Below are positions 39,614 through 49,600 of a stretch of 64,000 bases of DNA, in pieces. The position numbers and the translations under genes are program-made. The notes under the pieces were generated by a model. It saw only the letters and a list, made by a program, of their open reading frames with translations, made no database searches and had not been told where the DNA came from. The stretch covers positions 6,685,861-6,749,860 of the forward strand of contig NZ_CP031320.1 of NCBI RefSeq assembly GCF_003355155.1, read 5' to 3'. Numbering within the stretch: position 1 is the stretch's first letter; every line of letters starts with the position of its first letter. The DNA comes from Streptomyces armeniacus. Its GTDB lineage: Bacteria; Actinomycetota; Actinomycetes; Streptomycetales; Streptomycetaceae.

Positions 39614-40114
39614 TTAGGCACCGGGCGGTTCAGTCCGCTTCTCCAGAATTGCGCTCTTCGCCGGACGCTCCGCCGGTCGCTTCGGCGTCGCCCCGGCGGC
39701 CTCTGTACGCGGCCGGAATCCGCCGGTCCAGAGCATCGCGTAGCAGCCGGGGATCAGCGCCGCCCCGTTCCGTACGTGCTTCGTGCGGTACTCGCTGGGG
39801 CTCACGCCGGTCTCCGCCTTGAAGCGCGCGGAGAAGGTGCCGAGGCTGCTGAAGCCGACGAGGCCGCAGATCTCGGTGACGGAGAGGTTCGCGGAGCGAA
39901 GCAGCTCCTCGGCGCGTTCGATGCGGCGCCGGCTGAGGTACTGCCCCGGCGTCTCGCCGTACGCCGCCTTGAAGGCGCGGACGAAGTGGAAGCGCGAGTA
40001 GCCCGCATACGCGGCGACCGCGTCCAGGTCGAGCGCGGGGTCGGCCCAGTCGCGGTCCATCGCGTCCTTGGCCTGGCGCAGGGCGCGGAGCTGCGCCAGG
40101 CCGGGTGTCGTCAT
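39614..40114 (-). CDS. AraC-family transcriptional regulator, short form
   Basis: 166 residues, essentially only the DNA-binding domain plus a basic tail. The two helix-turn-helices are LDLDAVAAYAGYSRFHFVRA and LSVTEICGLVGFSSLGTFSA, with RRRIERAEELLRSANL between them and FKAETGVSPSEYRTKH after. No ligand-binding domain is present, similar to SoxS/MarA-size regulators. The start ATG 40114 overlaps the stop of the MFS transporter gene (40111-40114). It is therefore coexpressed with the pump and may regulate it or the following VOC gene. Confidence 0.9.
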   Translation of the reverse strand: MTTPGLAQLRALRQAKDAMDRDWADPALDLDAVAAYAGYSRFHFVRAFKAAYGETPGQYLSRRRIERAEELLRSANLSVTEICGLVGFSSLGTFSARFKAETGVSPSEYRTKHVRNGAALIPGCYAMLWTGGFRPRTEAAGATPKRPAERPAKSAILEKRTEPPGA

Positions 40115-41862
40115 TTCTCGATGCTGACACTCTCCCGGGTGCCTGCGGGAGGTGCGCCCGCCCCGGATTCCGTTCCGGCACCGACGCAGGCGTCCATGCC
40201 GGAGTCGGTGACGGAGCCGGTGTCCGCCACCGTGCCGGAGTCGGCGGCGAGGTCGGGGGCGGAACCGGTGCCGGCGGGGGCCTCCGCCGGTGCCTCGCCC
40301 CCGCGCAGCGGGACCTCCTCGATGAACCAGGCCGCGACGAAGACGACCACCGTCAGGACCGCCCCCAGCAGGAACACCGCGTTCGTCCCGTCCGCCACCG
40401 CGTGCTCGTACGCGTTCCGCACCGCGTCCGGCAGCTTCGCCAGCGACGCCGCGTCGAGCTGCGCGCCCGCGCCGCCGGTCGCCCCGGCGCCCTCGGCGCC
40501 GAGCTGGTCCGTCATGCTCCCCTTCACGCGGTCGGCGAAGATCGTGCCCATCAGCGCGACGCCGAACGAGCCGCCGATCGTACGGAACAGGGTCGTGGAC
40601 GAGGAGGCGACGCCCACGTCCTTCATCTCCACGCTGTTCTGCGCGATCAGCATGGTGAGCTGCATCAGGAAGCCCATGCCCGCGCCGAGCACGGCCATGT
40701 AGAGGCCGGACGTCAGCCTGCTGGTGCCCACGTCCATCTGCGCGATGAGGAAGAGGCCGACGGGTATGAGGGCGCCGCCGATGATCGGGTACATGCGGTA
40801 CTTGCCGTTGGCGGTGGTGGCGCGCCCGGTGACGACCGAGACGAGCATCATCGGCAGCAGCACGGGCAGGAGCAGCAGCCCGGAGTTGGTGGCGGAGGCG
40901 CCCTGCACGGCCTGCTGGAAGAGCGGCAGGAAGGTCATCGCGCCGAACATCACGAAGCCGAGCAGGAAGCCGATGAGGGTGATGAGCGAGAAGTTCCGGT
41001 TCCGGAAGATCCCGAGCGGCATGATCGGTTCGGCCACCCGGCGCTCCACGACGAGGAACCCGGCGAGCGTGGCCACCGCCAGCGCGATCAGCCCGAGGAT
41101 GACGCCGGAACCCCAGTCGTACTCCGTACCGCCCCAGCTCGTGACGAGCACCGCTGCTGTGATCGCGGTGGTGAGCAGGGCCGCCCCGACGTAGTCGATA
41201 CGGCCACCGCCGGGCTTCTTCGGCAGGTGCAGCAGCGTGATGACGGCGGCCAGGGCGACGCCGCCGAGGGGGACGTTGATGTAGAAGGCCCAGCGCCAGC
41301 CGAGGTGGTCGGTGAGGGTGCCGCCGACGAGGGGCCCGCCGATCATGGCGACCGACATCACGCCGGCCATCATGCCCATGTACTTGCCGCGTTCCCTCGG
41401 GGACACCAGATCGGCCATGATCGACATGGCGCCGACCATCAGACCGCCCGCGCCCAGCCCCTGCAGCGCGCGGAAGCCGATCAGCTGCTCCATGCTCTGG
41501 GCGGCGCCGGAGGTCACGGAGCCGGCCAGGAAGATGACTATCGAGGCAAGGAAGGTGCCCTTCCGCCCGTACATGTCGCCCAGCTTGCCCCACAGCGGGG
41601 TGGACGCGGCGGTGGTGAGCGCATAGGCGGTGACGACCCACGACAGGTGGTCGAGCCCGCCCAGCTCGCCGACGATCGTCGGCATGGCCGTGCCGATGAT
41701 CATGTTGTCGAGCATGGCGAGCATGACGGCGATCATCAGCGCGGCCATCGTGACGCGCACACTGCGCTGCCGGGGGCCCGGCGGCGGCGCGGCCTGCGGG
41801 GCCTGGCCGCCGGCCCCCTCCTGGCCCTGCTCTCGGTCCTGGTCCTGCGCTGAGTCAGCCAT
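40111..41862 (-). CDS. DHA2-family (14-helix) MFS multidrug transporter
   Basis: 583 residues from ATG 41862; GTG 41874 is an alternative. Fourteen membrane helices; motif C region MIGGPLVGGTLTDHLGWRWA; motif A WGKLGDMYGRKGTFLASI; motif LDNMIIGTAMPTIVGELGGL in helix 1. An Asp/Gly/Ala/Thr-rich cytoplasmic tail (~60 residues) follows the last helix. This is the EmrB/QacA-like drug-proton antiporter type. Expression is probably controlled by the divergent TetR regulator through the paired operators at 41928-42001. An overlapping AraC gene follows. Confidence 0.93.
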   Translation of the reverse strand: MADSAQDQDREQGQEGAGGQAPQAAPPPGPRQRSVRVTMAALMIAVMLAMLDNMIIGTAMPTIVGELGGLDHLSWVVTAYALTTAASTPLWGKLGDMYGRKGTFLASIVIFLAGSVTSGAAQSMEQLIGFRALQGLGAGGLMVGAMSIMADLVSPRERGKYMGMMAGVMSVAMIGGPLVGGTLTDHLGWRWAFYINVPLGGVALAAVITLLHLPKKPGGGRIDYVGAALLTTAITAAVLVTSWGGTEYDWGSGVILGLIALAVATLAGFLVVERRVAEPIMPLGIFRNRNFSLITLIGFLLGFVMFGAMTFLPLFQQAVQGASATNSGLLLLPVLLPMMLVSVVTGRATTANGKYRMYPIIGGALIPVGLFLIAQMDVGTSRLTSGLYMAVLGAGMGFLMQLTMLIAQNSVEMKDVGVASSSTTLFRTIGGSFGVALMGTIFADRVKGSMTDQLGAEGAGATGGAGAQLDAASLAKLPDAVRNAYEHAVADGTNAVFLLGAVLTVVVFVAAWFIEEVPLRGGEAPAEAPAGTGSAPDLAADSGTVADTGSVTDSGMDACVGAGTESGAGAPPAGTRESVSIEK

Positions 41863-41927
41863 GATCTTCTTCACCGGCTTCGCGTCACGTCACTTCACGA
41901 CTTCATGGAACAGCTGGGCGCCCCCGG

Positions 41928-42001
41928 AAACTTACTTGCCGCCCGGCTAGTAGGTACAGTGGAAAGATAGAAGCTCTACTAGCCGGGCGTCAAGTAAGTT
42001 T
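41928..42001. promoter_or_regulatory. Double TetR operator in inverted arrangement
   Basis: Two 26-base copies in opposite orientation, 41928-41953 and 41976-42001, match at 25 of 26 positions (a single C/A difference). Each copy is itself a near-palindrome, ACTTGCC-GCCC-GGCTAGT. They lie 22 bases apart between the MFS start (41862) and the TetR start (42015), so a TetR dimer pair could shut both promoters. Confidence 0.8.
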
Positions 42002-42014
42002 GAGGAGAGCGGTC

Positions 42015-42572
42015 ATGAGCAGGGGAAACACCCACCAGCGGATTCAGGATGTGGCGCTGGAGCTCTTCGCCGAACGCGGCTACGAAAAGACGTCGCTCCG
42101 CGAGATCGCCGAGCGGCTCGAAGTCACCAAGGCCGCCCTCTACTACCACTTCAAGACCAAGGAGGACATCCTCGTCAGCATCGTCGACGACTTCAACCAA
42201 CCGGTCGTCGAGCTCATCGAGTGGGGCCGGGAACAGCCCCGCACGCTCGAGACGAAGAAGGAGATCCTCCGCCGCTACAGCGAGGCCCTGAGCCGCGCCC
42301 AACCGCTCTTCCGCTTCATCCAGGAGAACCAGGCCTCGCTCCGCGACCTCAGCCTGGGCGAACGCCTGAAGAAGCGCATGTTCACCCTCTCCGCCCTCCT
42401 CGTGGAGGAGGACGCCGACCTGGTGGACCGGGTACGGGCCACGACCTCCCTGTTCACCATGCACGCCGCCATCGTCGCGATGCACGACTCCGGCGACGCC
42501 CCGGAGGACCGGCGGCAGGCGGCGCTCACCGTCGCGTACGAGCTGATCACCAGCGCCCACCACGGCGACTGA
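42015..42572 (+). CDS. TetR-family regulator of the MFS pump
   Basis: 185 residues. TetR N-domain: THQRIQDVALELFAERGYEK, TSLREIAERLEVTKAALYYH, FKTKEDILVSIVDDF. The helical ligand domain follows (RYSEALSRAQPLFRFIQENQ, ASLRDLSLGERLKKRMFTLS). GAGGAG lies nine bases upstream of ATG 42015; an in-frame GTG/TTG at 42000 is less likely. The double operator just upstream supports autorepression and control of the divergent transporter. The ligand is presumably the exported drug. Confidence 0.93.
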   Translation: MSRGNTHQRIQDVALELFAERGYEKTSLREIAERLEVTKAALYYHFKTKEDILVSIVDDFNQPVVELIEWGREQPRTLETKKEILRRYSEALSRAQPLFRFIQENQASLRDLSLGERLKKRMFTLSALLVEEDADLVDRVRATTSLFTMHAAIVAMHDSGDAPEDRRQAALTVAYELITSAHHGD

Positions 42573-42611
42573 GGCGCGCCCCGCCCCGTACGGCGCCGCG
42601 CGCACGGTGCG

Positions 42612-42700
42612 CCGGTGCCGGTTGTCACAGCCGCTGCCGGTTGTCAGTGCCGCTGCCGGTTGTCAGTGCCGGTGCCGGTGCCCGTTGTCAGTGCCCCCTG
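42612..42700. repeat. Tandem GTTGTCA-containing repeats
   Basis: Four copies of GTTGTCA spaced by 19-25 bases within GTTGTCAGTGCCGCTGCCG-type units fill the gap before the GNAT gene at 42755. The regular spacing of about two helical turns could reflect a multi-site operator. Simple slippage expansion of a GCC-rich unit is the alternative. Confidence 0.7.
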
Positions 42701-42754
42701 ACATGCTGAGCAGCACCTGGAAGACGTGCGAGGACGTACGAGAGGGCGTGTGCG

Positions 42755-43306
42755 ATGCCGGTTCCGGCGAACCATCCCGCCGCGGGCGGCGCGGGCGAGC
42801 CGTCCGAAGTGGCGCTCCGGCCGTGGACGGACGGGGATTTCGGGCTGCTCCACCGTGCGAACACGGCCGAGATGACCGAACACCTCGGCGGCCCCGAGAC
42901 CGAGGAGCAGCTGCGCAGCCGGCACGAGCGGTATCTCGCGGCCACCGACCCCGGCGCCGGGATCATGTACGCCATCGTGCTGCTGCCCGGCGACGAGCCG
43001 GTGGGCACGGTCGGGTACTGGGAGCGCGTCTGGCACGACGAGCCCGTCTACGAGATGGGGTGGATCGTCTTCCCGGAGTTCCAGCGCCGCGGCATCGCCG
43101 CCCTCGCCGCCGCCAAGACCGTCGCCCAGGCCCGCGCGCAGCACAGACACCGGCATCTGCACGCGTATCCGGCCACCGACAACCCCGCGTCCAACGCGAT
43201 ATGCCGCAAGGTCGGCTTCGCGCTGCTCGGCGAGTGCCGGGTCGAGTACCCGCCGGGGCACTTCATGCACTGCAACGACTGGCGCCTGGACCTCCGTTCG
43301 GTCTGA
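42755..43306 (+). CDS. GNAT acetyltransferase (RimJ/L-like)
   Basis: 183 residues: EVALRPWTDGDFGLLHRANT, YAIVLLPGDEPVGTVGYWER, YEMGWIVFPEFQRRGIAALA (acetyl-CoA loop Q-R-R-G-I-A) and PATDNPASNAICRKVGFALL. The RimJ/RimL subgroup acetylates N-termini, aminoglycosides or other amines; the substrate is not predictable here. AGAGGG lies before ATG 42755. It stands alone between the TetR and NACHT genes, with tandem repeats upstream. Confidence 0.88.
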   Translation: MPVPANHPAAGGAGEPSEVALRPWTDGDFGLLHRANTAEMTEHLGGPETEEQLRSRHERYLAATDPGAGIMYAIVLLPGDEPVGTVGYWERVWHDEPVYEMGWIVFPEFQRRGIAALAAAKTVAQARAQHRHRHLHAYPATDNPASNAICRKVGFALLGECRVEYPPGHFMHCNDWRLDLRSV

Positions 43307-43391
43307 GCACCCCCGTCGGGCGCCCTCGGCGCGCCGCCGCCGTGGGCCCAACCGCCCACCGCTCACCGCCCGTTGACCTACGATCACCGGC

Positions 43392-45971
43392 ATGGACCCG
43401 GCAACCGGCACCACCCTCGGCGTACGGCTCGCCTCCACCGCCGTGGCGCCGCTGATCAAGAAGCTGTTCGCGCCGCAGGCGCCCGGCGCCGCGCTGGTGG
43501 ACGAGCCGGTCCGGATCTCCTCCCTCGTCTCCTTCTGCGGCGAGCGGCACACCCTCACGAGCCTCGACCTGGAACGGCTCGCCGCCGAGCTGGTACGCCG
43601 CGCGGTGCGGGCCGCCGGACCGAACGAACGGCCCGTCCCGGTCAGCGAGGAGGACGCCGTGGCCCACGCCGTCGCGGCCCAGCTCCGGGCGCTGGGCGGC
43701 ATCAGCATGGACGACGTGCAGGCCGTACGGCTCGGCCCGCGCGCCTTCGCCCGCGAGCTGCGCCTGCACTCGCCCCGCGCCGCCCGGCACCTCAGCGCGG
43801 ACGGCACCGAGCTGTGCAAGGCCGTCGTCGAGACCGCCTGCCTGCACATCCTGAACCACTTCACCCAGCGGTCCACGTTCGTCCCGCGCACCCTCGTCGA
43901 GCAGAGCCGCCAGCTCGCCGACCAGACCGCCGTGCTGGACCTGCTGATCGAACGCCTCCCCTCGCAGTCCGCGGAGGACGCCCGCTTCGAGGAGCTGTAC
44001 GCCGATCACATCGTCCGCAAGCACGGCGAGTTGACGATCTACGGCCTCGACCTCAACCACGCCCGCGAATGGCCGCTCGACGCCGCGTACATCTCCCTTG
44101 AGGCCAGTCATGCCGCGGGCGCCCCGCAGCCCGCCGAACGCGCGCTCGCCGGCCACGACCGCGTCCTGCTGCGCGGCAGCGCCGGTTCCGGCAAGACCAC
44201 GATGGTGCAGTGGCTCGCGCTGACCGCCGCCCGCCAGTCGTACGACCCGCACCTCGCGCACCTCGTCGGGCGCGTCCCGTTCGTGCTGCCGCTGCGCCGC
44301 GTCATGCGCGACGGCCTGCCGCCGACGCCGGACCGCTTCCTGCACGCGACGCGCAGCGGCGTCGCCGGAGACCAGCCGCCGGGCTGGGCGAACCGGGTGC
44401 TGCGCGGCGGCCGCGGGCTGCTCCTCGTCGACGGCATCGACGAGATCCCCGAGCGCGAACGCGAGGAGACGCGGCGCTGGCTGCGGGAGCTGATGGGCGA
44501 GTTCCCGGGCAACCTGTGGCTCGTCACCTGCCGCCCCTCGGCCGTACGGCAGGACTGGCTCGCCGCGGAGGAGTTCGCCGAACTGACCCTCGCGCCCATG
44601 TCCCGCGCCGACGTGGCCGGTTTCGTACGCCGCTGGCACACCGCCGCCGAAGCCGACCCCGAACTGGCCGACGCCCTGCTCACGGCTGTCCGCCTGAACG
44701 GCGACCTCGGCTCGCTCGCCGTCAACCCCCTGATGTGCGGGCTGCTCTGCGCCCTCCACCGCGAGCGGCGCGGCTTCCTGCCGCACAGCCGCAAGGACCT
44801 GTACGACGCGGCGCTGAGCATGCTGCTGGAACGGCGGGACGCGGAACGCGCGGTGACGGCCGCCGCCGCGCTGCCGCTGTCGAAGGAGACGCAGGTCCAG
44901 CTGCTGCAGAAGCTGGCGCACTGGATGATGCGGAACGACCGCGCGGAGATGGACCGTACGGACGCGGTCGAACGCCTCGCGCACGCGCTGCGGAACATGA
45001 CGCACATCGAGGCCACGCCCGAACGCGTCTTCCGGCACCTCCTGGACCGCTCGGGGCTGCTCCGCGAACCGGCCGCGGACCGCGTGGACTTCGTCCACCG
45101 CACCTTCCAGGACTACCTCGCGGGCAAGGCGGCGGTGGAGGAGGGCGACTTCCCGCTGCTGATCGACAACGCGGACAACGACCAGTGGGCGGACGTGATC
45201 CAGATGGCGGTCGCGCACGCGCGCCCGGCGGAGCGGGCGCGGATCGTACGAGGGGTTCTCGCCGAGGAGACGTCCATCGAATCGGGCGACCCCCTCCCCT
45301 TCCGGCGCGTCGCCCTCGCCGCGGCTTGTGTGAAGCACGCGACGGAGATCGACGCGGACGTGGTGCGCAAGGTCGACCACAACACCCGCGTGATGCTGCC
45401 GCCGGGCAGCATCAGCTTGGCGATCGCGATCGCCGAGTCCGCCGGACCGCTGCTGCTGGGGCTGCTGCCGGGGCCGGAGGGGCTGGCGGCCCACGAGGCG
45501 GAGGCCGTCGTGATCGCCGCCAGCCGCATCGCCACGGACGCCGCCCTTCCGATCCTGGCCCGCTTCCGCGAGCACCCGTCCCTCGCCGTGCGCCGCCAGC
45601 TCTCCTGGGCCTGGCACCGCTTCGACACGGACGCGTACGCGGACGAGATCATCGCCCACCTCCCGGACGACGACTTGTACTTCGCCGTACCCGGGCCCGA
45701 ACACCTCCGTGCGCTGCGCAGACTGGGCGGCCGGTCCCACGTGCAGGTCATCGGTCCGTGGATGTCACACGAGTACGAGCCCGCGGACTTCGAGGGCGTG
45801 ACCCATGTGTGGGTACGGGATGATTTCGGCCGCGTCGACATCGGCTGGCTGGCCAACCTGCCGCACCTGCACACGCTCGTCCTGCCGGACAGCCCGGCCG
45901 TCGACGCGGAACTCGTACCGTCCCACGTCACCGTCCTCCCCGCCCCCGAGGACGGCCTGCGCGTCCGCTGA
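43392..45971 (+). CDS. NACHT-domain NTPase 1 (bacterial NLR-like)
   Basis: 859 residues. An N-terminal helical domain of ~250 residues (TTLGVRLASTAVAPLIKKLF, HILNHFTQRSTFVPRTLVEQ) precedes the NACHT core. The core has Walker A LLRGSAGSGKTTMVQWLAL (about 263-281), Walker B RGLLLVDGIDEIPERERE, sensor NLWLVTCRPSAVRQDW and winged-helix region NPLMCGLLCALHRERRGF, RVDFVHRTFQDYLAGKAAVE. A helical-repeat region is followed by only one LRR-like unit (ANLPHLHTLVLPDSPAVDAE). The layout matches antiphage bNACHT proteins with an NNH-type N-domain. A TACGAT -10 at 43379-43384 is eight bases from ATG 43392, so the mRNA may be leaderless. Confidence 0.9.
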   Translation: MDPATGTTLGVRLASTAVAPLIKKLFAPQAPGAALVDEPVRISSLVSFCGERHTLTSLDLERLAAELVRRAVRAAGPNERPVPVSEEDAVAHAVAAQLRALGGISMDDVQAVRLGPRAFARELRLHSPRAARHLSADGTELCKAVVETACLHILNHFTQRSTFVPRTLVEQSRQLADQTAVLDLLIERLPSQSAEDARFEELYADHIVRKHGELTIYGLDLNHAREWPLDAAYISLEASHAAGAPQPAERALAGHDRVLLRGSAGSGKTTMVQWLALTAARQSYDPHLAHLVGRVPFVLPLRRVMRDGLPPTPDRFLHATRSGVAGDQPPGWANRVLRGGRGLLLVDGIDEIPEREREETRRWLRELMGEFPGNLWLVTCRPSAVRQDWLAAEEFAELTLAPMSRADVAGFVRRWHTAAEADPELADALLTAVRLNGDLGSLAVNPLMCGLLCALHRERRGFLPHSRKDLYDAALSMLLERRDAERAVTAAAALPLSKETQVQLLQKLAHWMMRNDRAEMDRTDAVERLAHALRNMTHIEATPERVFRHLLDRSGLLREPAADRVDFVHRTFQDYLAGKAAVEEGDFPLLIDNADNDQWADVIQMAVAHARPAERARIVRGVLAEETSIESGDPLPFRRVALAAACVKHATEIDADVVRKVDHNTRVMLPPGSISLAIAIAESAGPLLLGLLPGPEGLAAHEAEAVVIAASRIATDAALPILARFREHPSLAVRRQLSWAWHRFDTDAYADEIIAHLPDDDLYFAVPGPEHLRALRRLGGRSHVQVIGPWMSHEYEPADFEGVTHVWVRDDFGRVDIGWLANLPHLHTLVLPDSPAVDAELVPSHVTVLPAPEDGLRVR

Positions 45972-46015
45972 AAACCCGGTGGCACCCCTCCCCCAGCCCG
46001 GCCGATGATCGAGGC

Positions 46016-46597
46016 ATGCCGCCGTTCCTCAGCACGCCCCGCCTCCGGCTCCGCCCGTTCACCGAGGCCGACTTGGACCGGCTCGTCGCGCTCGACAACG
46101 ACCCCGGCGTCATGCGCTACCTCAACGGTGGCAAGCCCGTCCCCCGGACCGCGATCCGCGACCGCACCCTCCCCCGCGTACTGCACGACTACCCCTGCCT
46201 CGCCGGCCGCGGCGACCGCGGGTACTGGGCGGCCGAGGAGCGGGAGACGGGGGCGTTCGTCGGCTGGTTCGAGTTCCGGCCGCTTGCCGAGGACAGCTGC
46301 GCCGAGGTGGAACTCGGCTACCGCCTCCACCGGTCCGCCTGGGGCCGCGGCTACGCCACCGAAGGCGCCCGCGCCCTGCTCCGCAAGGGCTTCACCGAGC
46401 TCGGCGTCCAGCGCGTCACGGCGGACACCATGAAGGTCAACACCCCCTCCCGCAACGTCATGGAGAAGGCCGGGCTGACCTGCCGGCGCACCTTCTTCCA
46501 GTCCTGGCCGGAGGCCATCGAGGGTTCCGAGCACGGCGAGGTCGAGTACGCCCTGACGAGGGAGGAGTGGCTGCAGGCAGAGCAGCGACGCCCGTAA
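46016..46597 (+). CDS. GNAT acetyltransferase between the NACHT genes
   Basis: 193 residues: TPRLRLRPFTEADLDRLVAL, DNDPGVMRYLNGGKPVPRTA, YWAAEERETGAFVGWFEFRP, LGYRLHRSAWGRGYATEGAR (acetyl-CoA loop W-G-R-G-Y-A-T) and VNTPSRNVMEKAGLTCRRTF. RimJ/RimL-type. It starts 45 bases after the first NACHT gene and ends 45 bases before the second, all on one strand, so it may belong to the defence operon. It could also be an insertion between duplicated NACHT genes. No evidence for the acceptor substrate. Confidence 0.9.
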   Translation: MPPFLSTPRLRLRPFTEADLDRLVALDNDPGVMRYLNGGKPVPRTAIRDRTLPRVLHDYPCLAGRGDRGYWAAEERETGAFVGWFEFRPLAEDSCAEVELGYRLHRSAWGRGYATEGARALLRKGFTELGVQRVTADTMKVNTPSRNVMEKAGLTCRRTFFQSWPEAIEGSEHGEVEYALTREEWLQAEQRRP

Positions 46598-46641
46598 GCT
46601 CGACCGCGCACCAGCGACACGTCAACGTCCATGGGGGGCAT

Positions 46642-49600
46642 GTGGAACCGGGAGCGGCAGCCGGCCTACGGCTCGCGTCGAGCGTCGTCACACCGCTGCT
46701 GAAGAAGCTGTTCGTGCAGCCGGACCCGGGCGCCGACCTGGTGCGGGAGCCCGTACGGGTCTCCGCCCTCGTGTCGTTCAAGGGCGAGCAGCGCACCCTC
46801 GGCAAGCGGCAGTTGCAGAAGCTGACGGCGGAGCTGGTGCGGCGTGCCGTACGCGATGCCGACCCGTACGAGCGCCCCGTCGGCGAAGACGAGGAGCAGG
46901 CCGTCGCCCTCGCCCTGGCCCGAACGCTGCTGGTCCTCGGCGATGTGGGGATGGAGGACGTACAGGCCGTACGGCTCGGGCACCGCGAGTTCGCACGGCT
47001 GCTGCGCGACGGCGATCCGCGGGCGGCGCGGGACCTGTCGGGGGACGCGGAGCAGCTGTACGTCTCCCTGCTGGACACCGCCTGCCTGCACATCCTGCAC
47101 TTCTTCACGCAGCGCTCCGCTTTCGTCGCCCGCTCCCTGGTCGAGCAGAGCCGCCAACTGGCGGAGAACGTACGGAAGCTGGACGTGCTCATCGAACGCG
47201 TACCGGCGCAGTCCGCCGCGGACGCCCGTTTCGAGCGGCGGTACGCCGACTTCGTCGTCCGCAAGCACGGCACGCTCACCATCCACGGCCTGGACCTCCA
47301 GCAGTGCCGCGAATGGCCGCTGGACGCCGCGTACCTGACCCTGGAGGCCACGGAGTCCCGGCCACGCCAGAGGGACGACCCGTCCCAGGCGGGCGTACAG
47401 CTCACCACCGCCCAGCCCGCCGACCGCGCCCTGGCCGGCCGCGACCGCGTGCTGCTGCGCGGGGTGGCGGGCTCGGGCAAGACGACGCTCGTGCAGTGGC
47501 TCGCGGTGACCACCGCGCGACAGGACACGGCTCGGCAGGACACGGCTCGGCAAGACACGCCGCCGGGCATGACGCACCTGCTGGGCCGGGTCCCGTTCGT
47601 GCTGCCGCTGCGTACGCTCACCCGCGGCGGCGCGGAGCTGCCCGTCCCGGACCGGTTCCTGGCCGCCACCAGCTGCCTGGTGGCCGGTTCGCAGCCGCCC
47701 GGCTGGGCGGACCGGGTGCTGGACGCGGGGCGCGGGCTGCTGCTCGTCGACGGCATCGACGAGGTGCCCGAGGAGGAGCGCGAACGTACGCGCCGCTGGC
47801 TGCGTGACCTCGTCACCGCGTTCCCAGGCAACCTGTGGCTGGTCACCTCCCGCCCCTCCGCCGTACGGGAGGACTGGCTCGACGCGGACGGCTTCACCGA
47901 ACTGTCCCTCGCCCCGATGCACCGCCCCGACGTCGCCGCGTTCGTCCACCGCTGGCACCGTGCCGCCGGCGCCGACCCGGCGCTTGGCGAGGCCCTGCTG
48001 ACGTCCGTACGCGGCAAGCAGGATCTCGGCCGGCTCGCCACCAACCCCCTGATGTGCGGCCTGATCTGTGCCCTCCACCGCGAGCGCCGCGGCTTCCTGC
48101 CGCGCGGCCGCAAGGCGCTCTACGACGCGGCGCTGAGCATGCTCCTGGAACGGCGCGACCGCGAACGGGACATGCACCGGCCAGGCGGCATCGACCTGGA
48201 CGAGGAGTCGCAGACGGAGCTGCTGCAGAAGCTGGCGTACTGGCTGATCCGCAACGGCCGCGCCGAGATGGACCAGTCCGACGCCGTCGAACTGCTGGCC
48301 CGCGTACTGCCGTCCATGCCCCAGGTCAGCGCGCAGGGTTCGGTGGAGGAGATCTTCCGCCACCTGCTCGTACGGTCGGGCCTGCTCCGCGAACCCGCCC
48401 CGAACGGCGTGGACTTCATCCACCGCACCTTCCAGGACTACCTGGGCGCGCGGGAGGCCGTCGAGGAACGCGACTTCGACCTGCTGATCCGGCACGCGCA
48501 CCTGGACCAGTGGGAGGACGTCCTGCGGATGGCCGTCGCCCACGCCCGGCCGGACGAGCGGGCGCGACTGCTGCGGGGTGTGCTGGCGCGCGGCGACACG
48601 GAGTACCACTCGCGGCGGCTCCACTTGCTCGCCATGGCGTGTCTGGAGCACGCCACGAAGCTTGCCCCGGAGGTGCGAGAGGAGGTGGAGCGCCGGGCGG
48701 CGGCCCTGATCCCGCCGCGCAGCACGGAGGAGGCGAAGGCGCTGGCGGAGGCCGGGCCGGTGGTGCTGGAGCTGCTGCCGGGGCCGGAGGGCTTGGAGGA
48801 TGACGAGGCCGTGGCTGTCGTGCAGACCGCCTGCTTGATCGGCACGGACGCGGCACTGCCCACCGTGGTCCGCTTCCTGGACCACCCGGACGCGGGCGTG
48901 CGGCGTGAACTCGGAGCCTACTGGGGCCATTTCGACACCGAGACGTACGCGCACGAGGTGATCCGGCACCTGGCGGAGGACCCCGAGGTGGTAGTGGCGT
49001 TGAGCACGGACGAGGAGCTGGCGGCGGTCGAGTCGCTGGGCAACCTCAGCAGTGTGATGCTGGGAGGCGCGTTCACCCCGGAACAGATGTGCGCGGCCCT
49101 CTCGCCGGACCATCTGGTCAGATTGCGCCTCGTTGAGAACCCCGGCATCAGCGACTTGGCCTTCCTCCAGGCGTTCCCGCGGCTGGCCGACCTGGAGCTG
49201 TGGTCCTGCGGCCAGGTTCGCGACCTCGCGCCGCTGGCGCAGCTCCCGCTGCGCCGGTTCTGGGCATTCGGGCTCAAGGAGCTGGCACCGGACGCTCTGG
49301 GCGCCTGCACCCACCTGGAGACAATCGCCCTTGACGAGGTGCGCACCTGGCCCGGCCTGTCGTCCGTGCTTCCCCCCTCGGCGCCGCTGAACGAGCTTCT
49401 GCTGCCCGCGGAGACGGACGGCCTGGTGGGCATCGATGCATATCCGGCACTGCGCTTCCTGCAACTGCAAGCCGTACGGGGTGAACTGAGGGCCGCCGAC
49501 TGGGCCGCGGTCGCGAATCACCCTGGCATCTCGGCCCTCAGCCTGCGCCCCGACCAGATCTCCGGCGCTGCCGGAGCTGGCGCCAGGCTTCCGCACGTTG

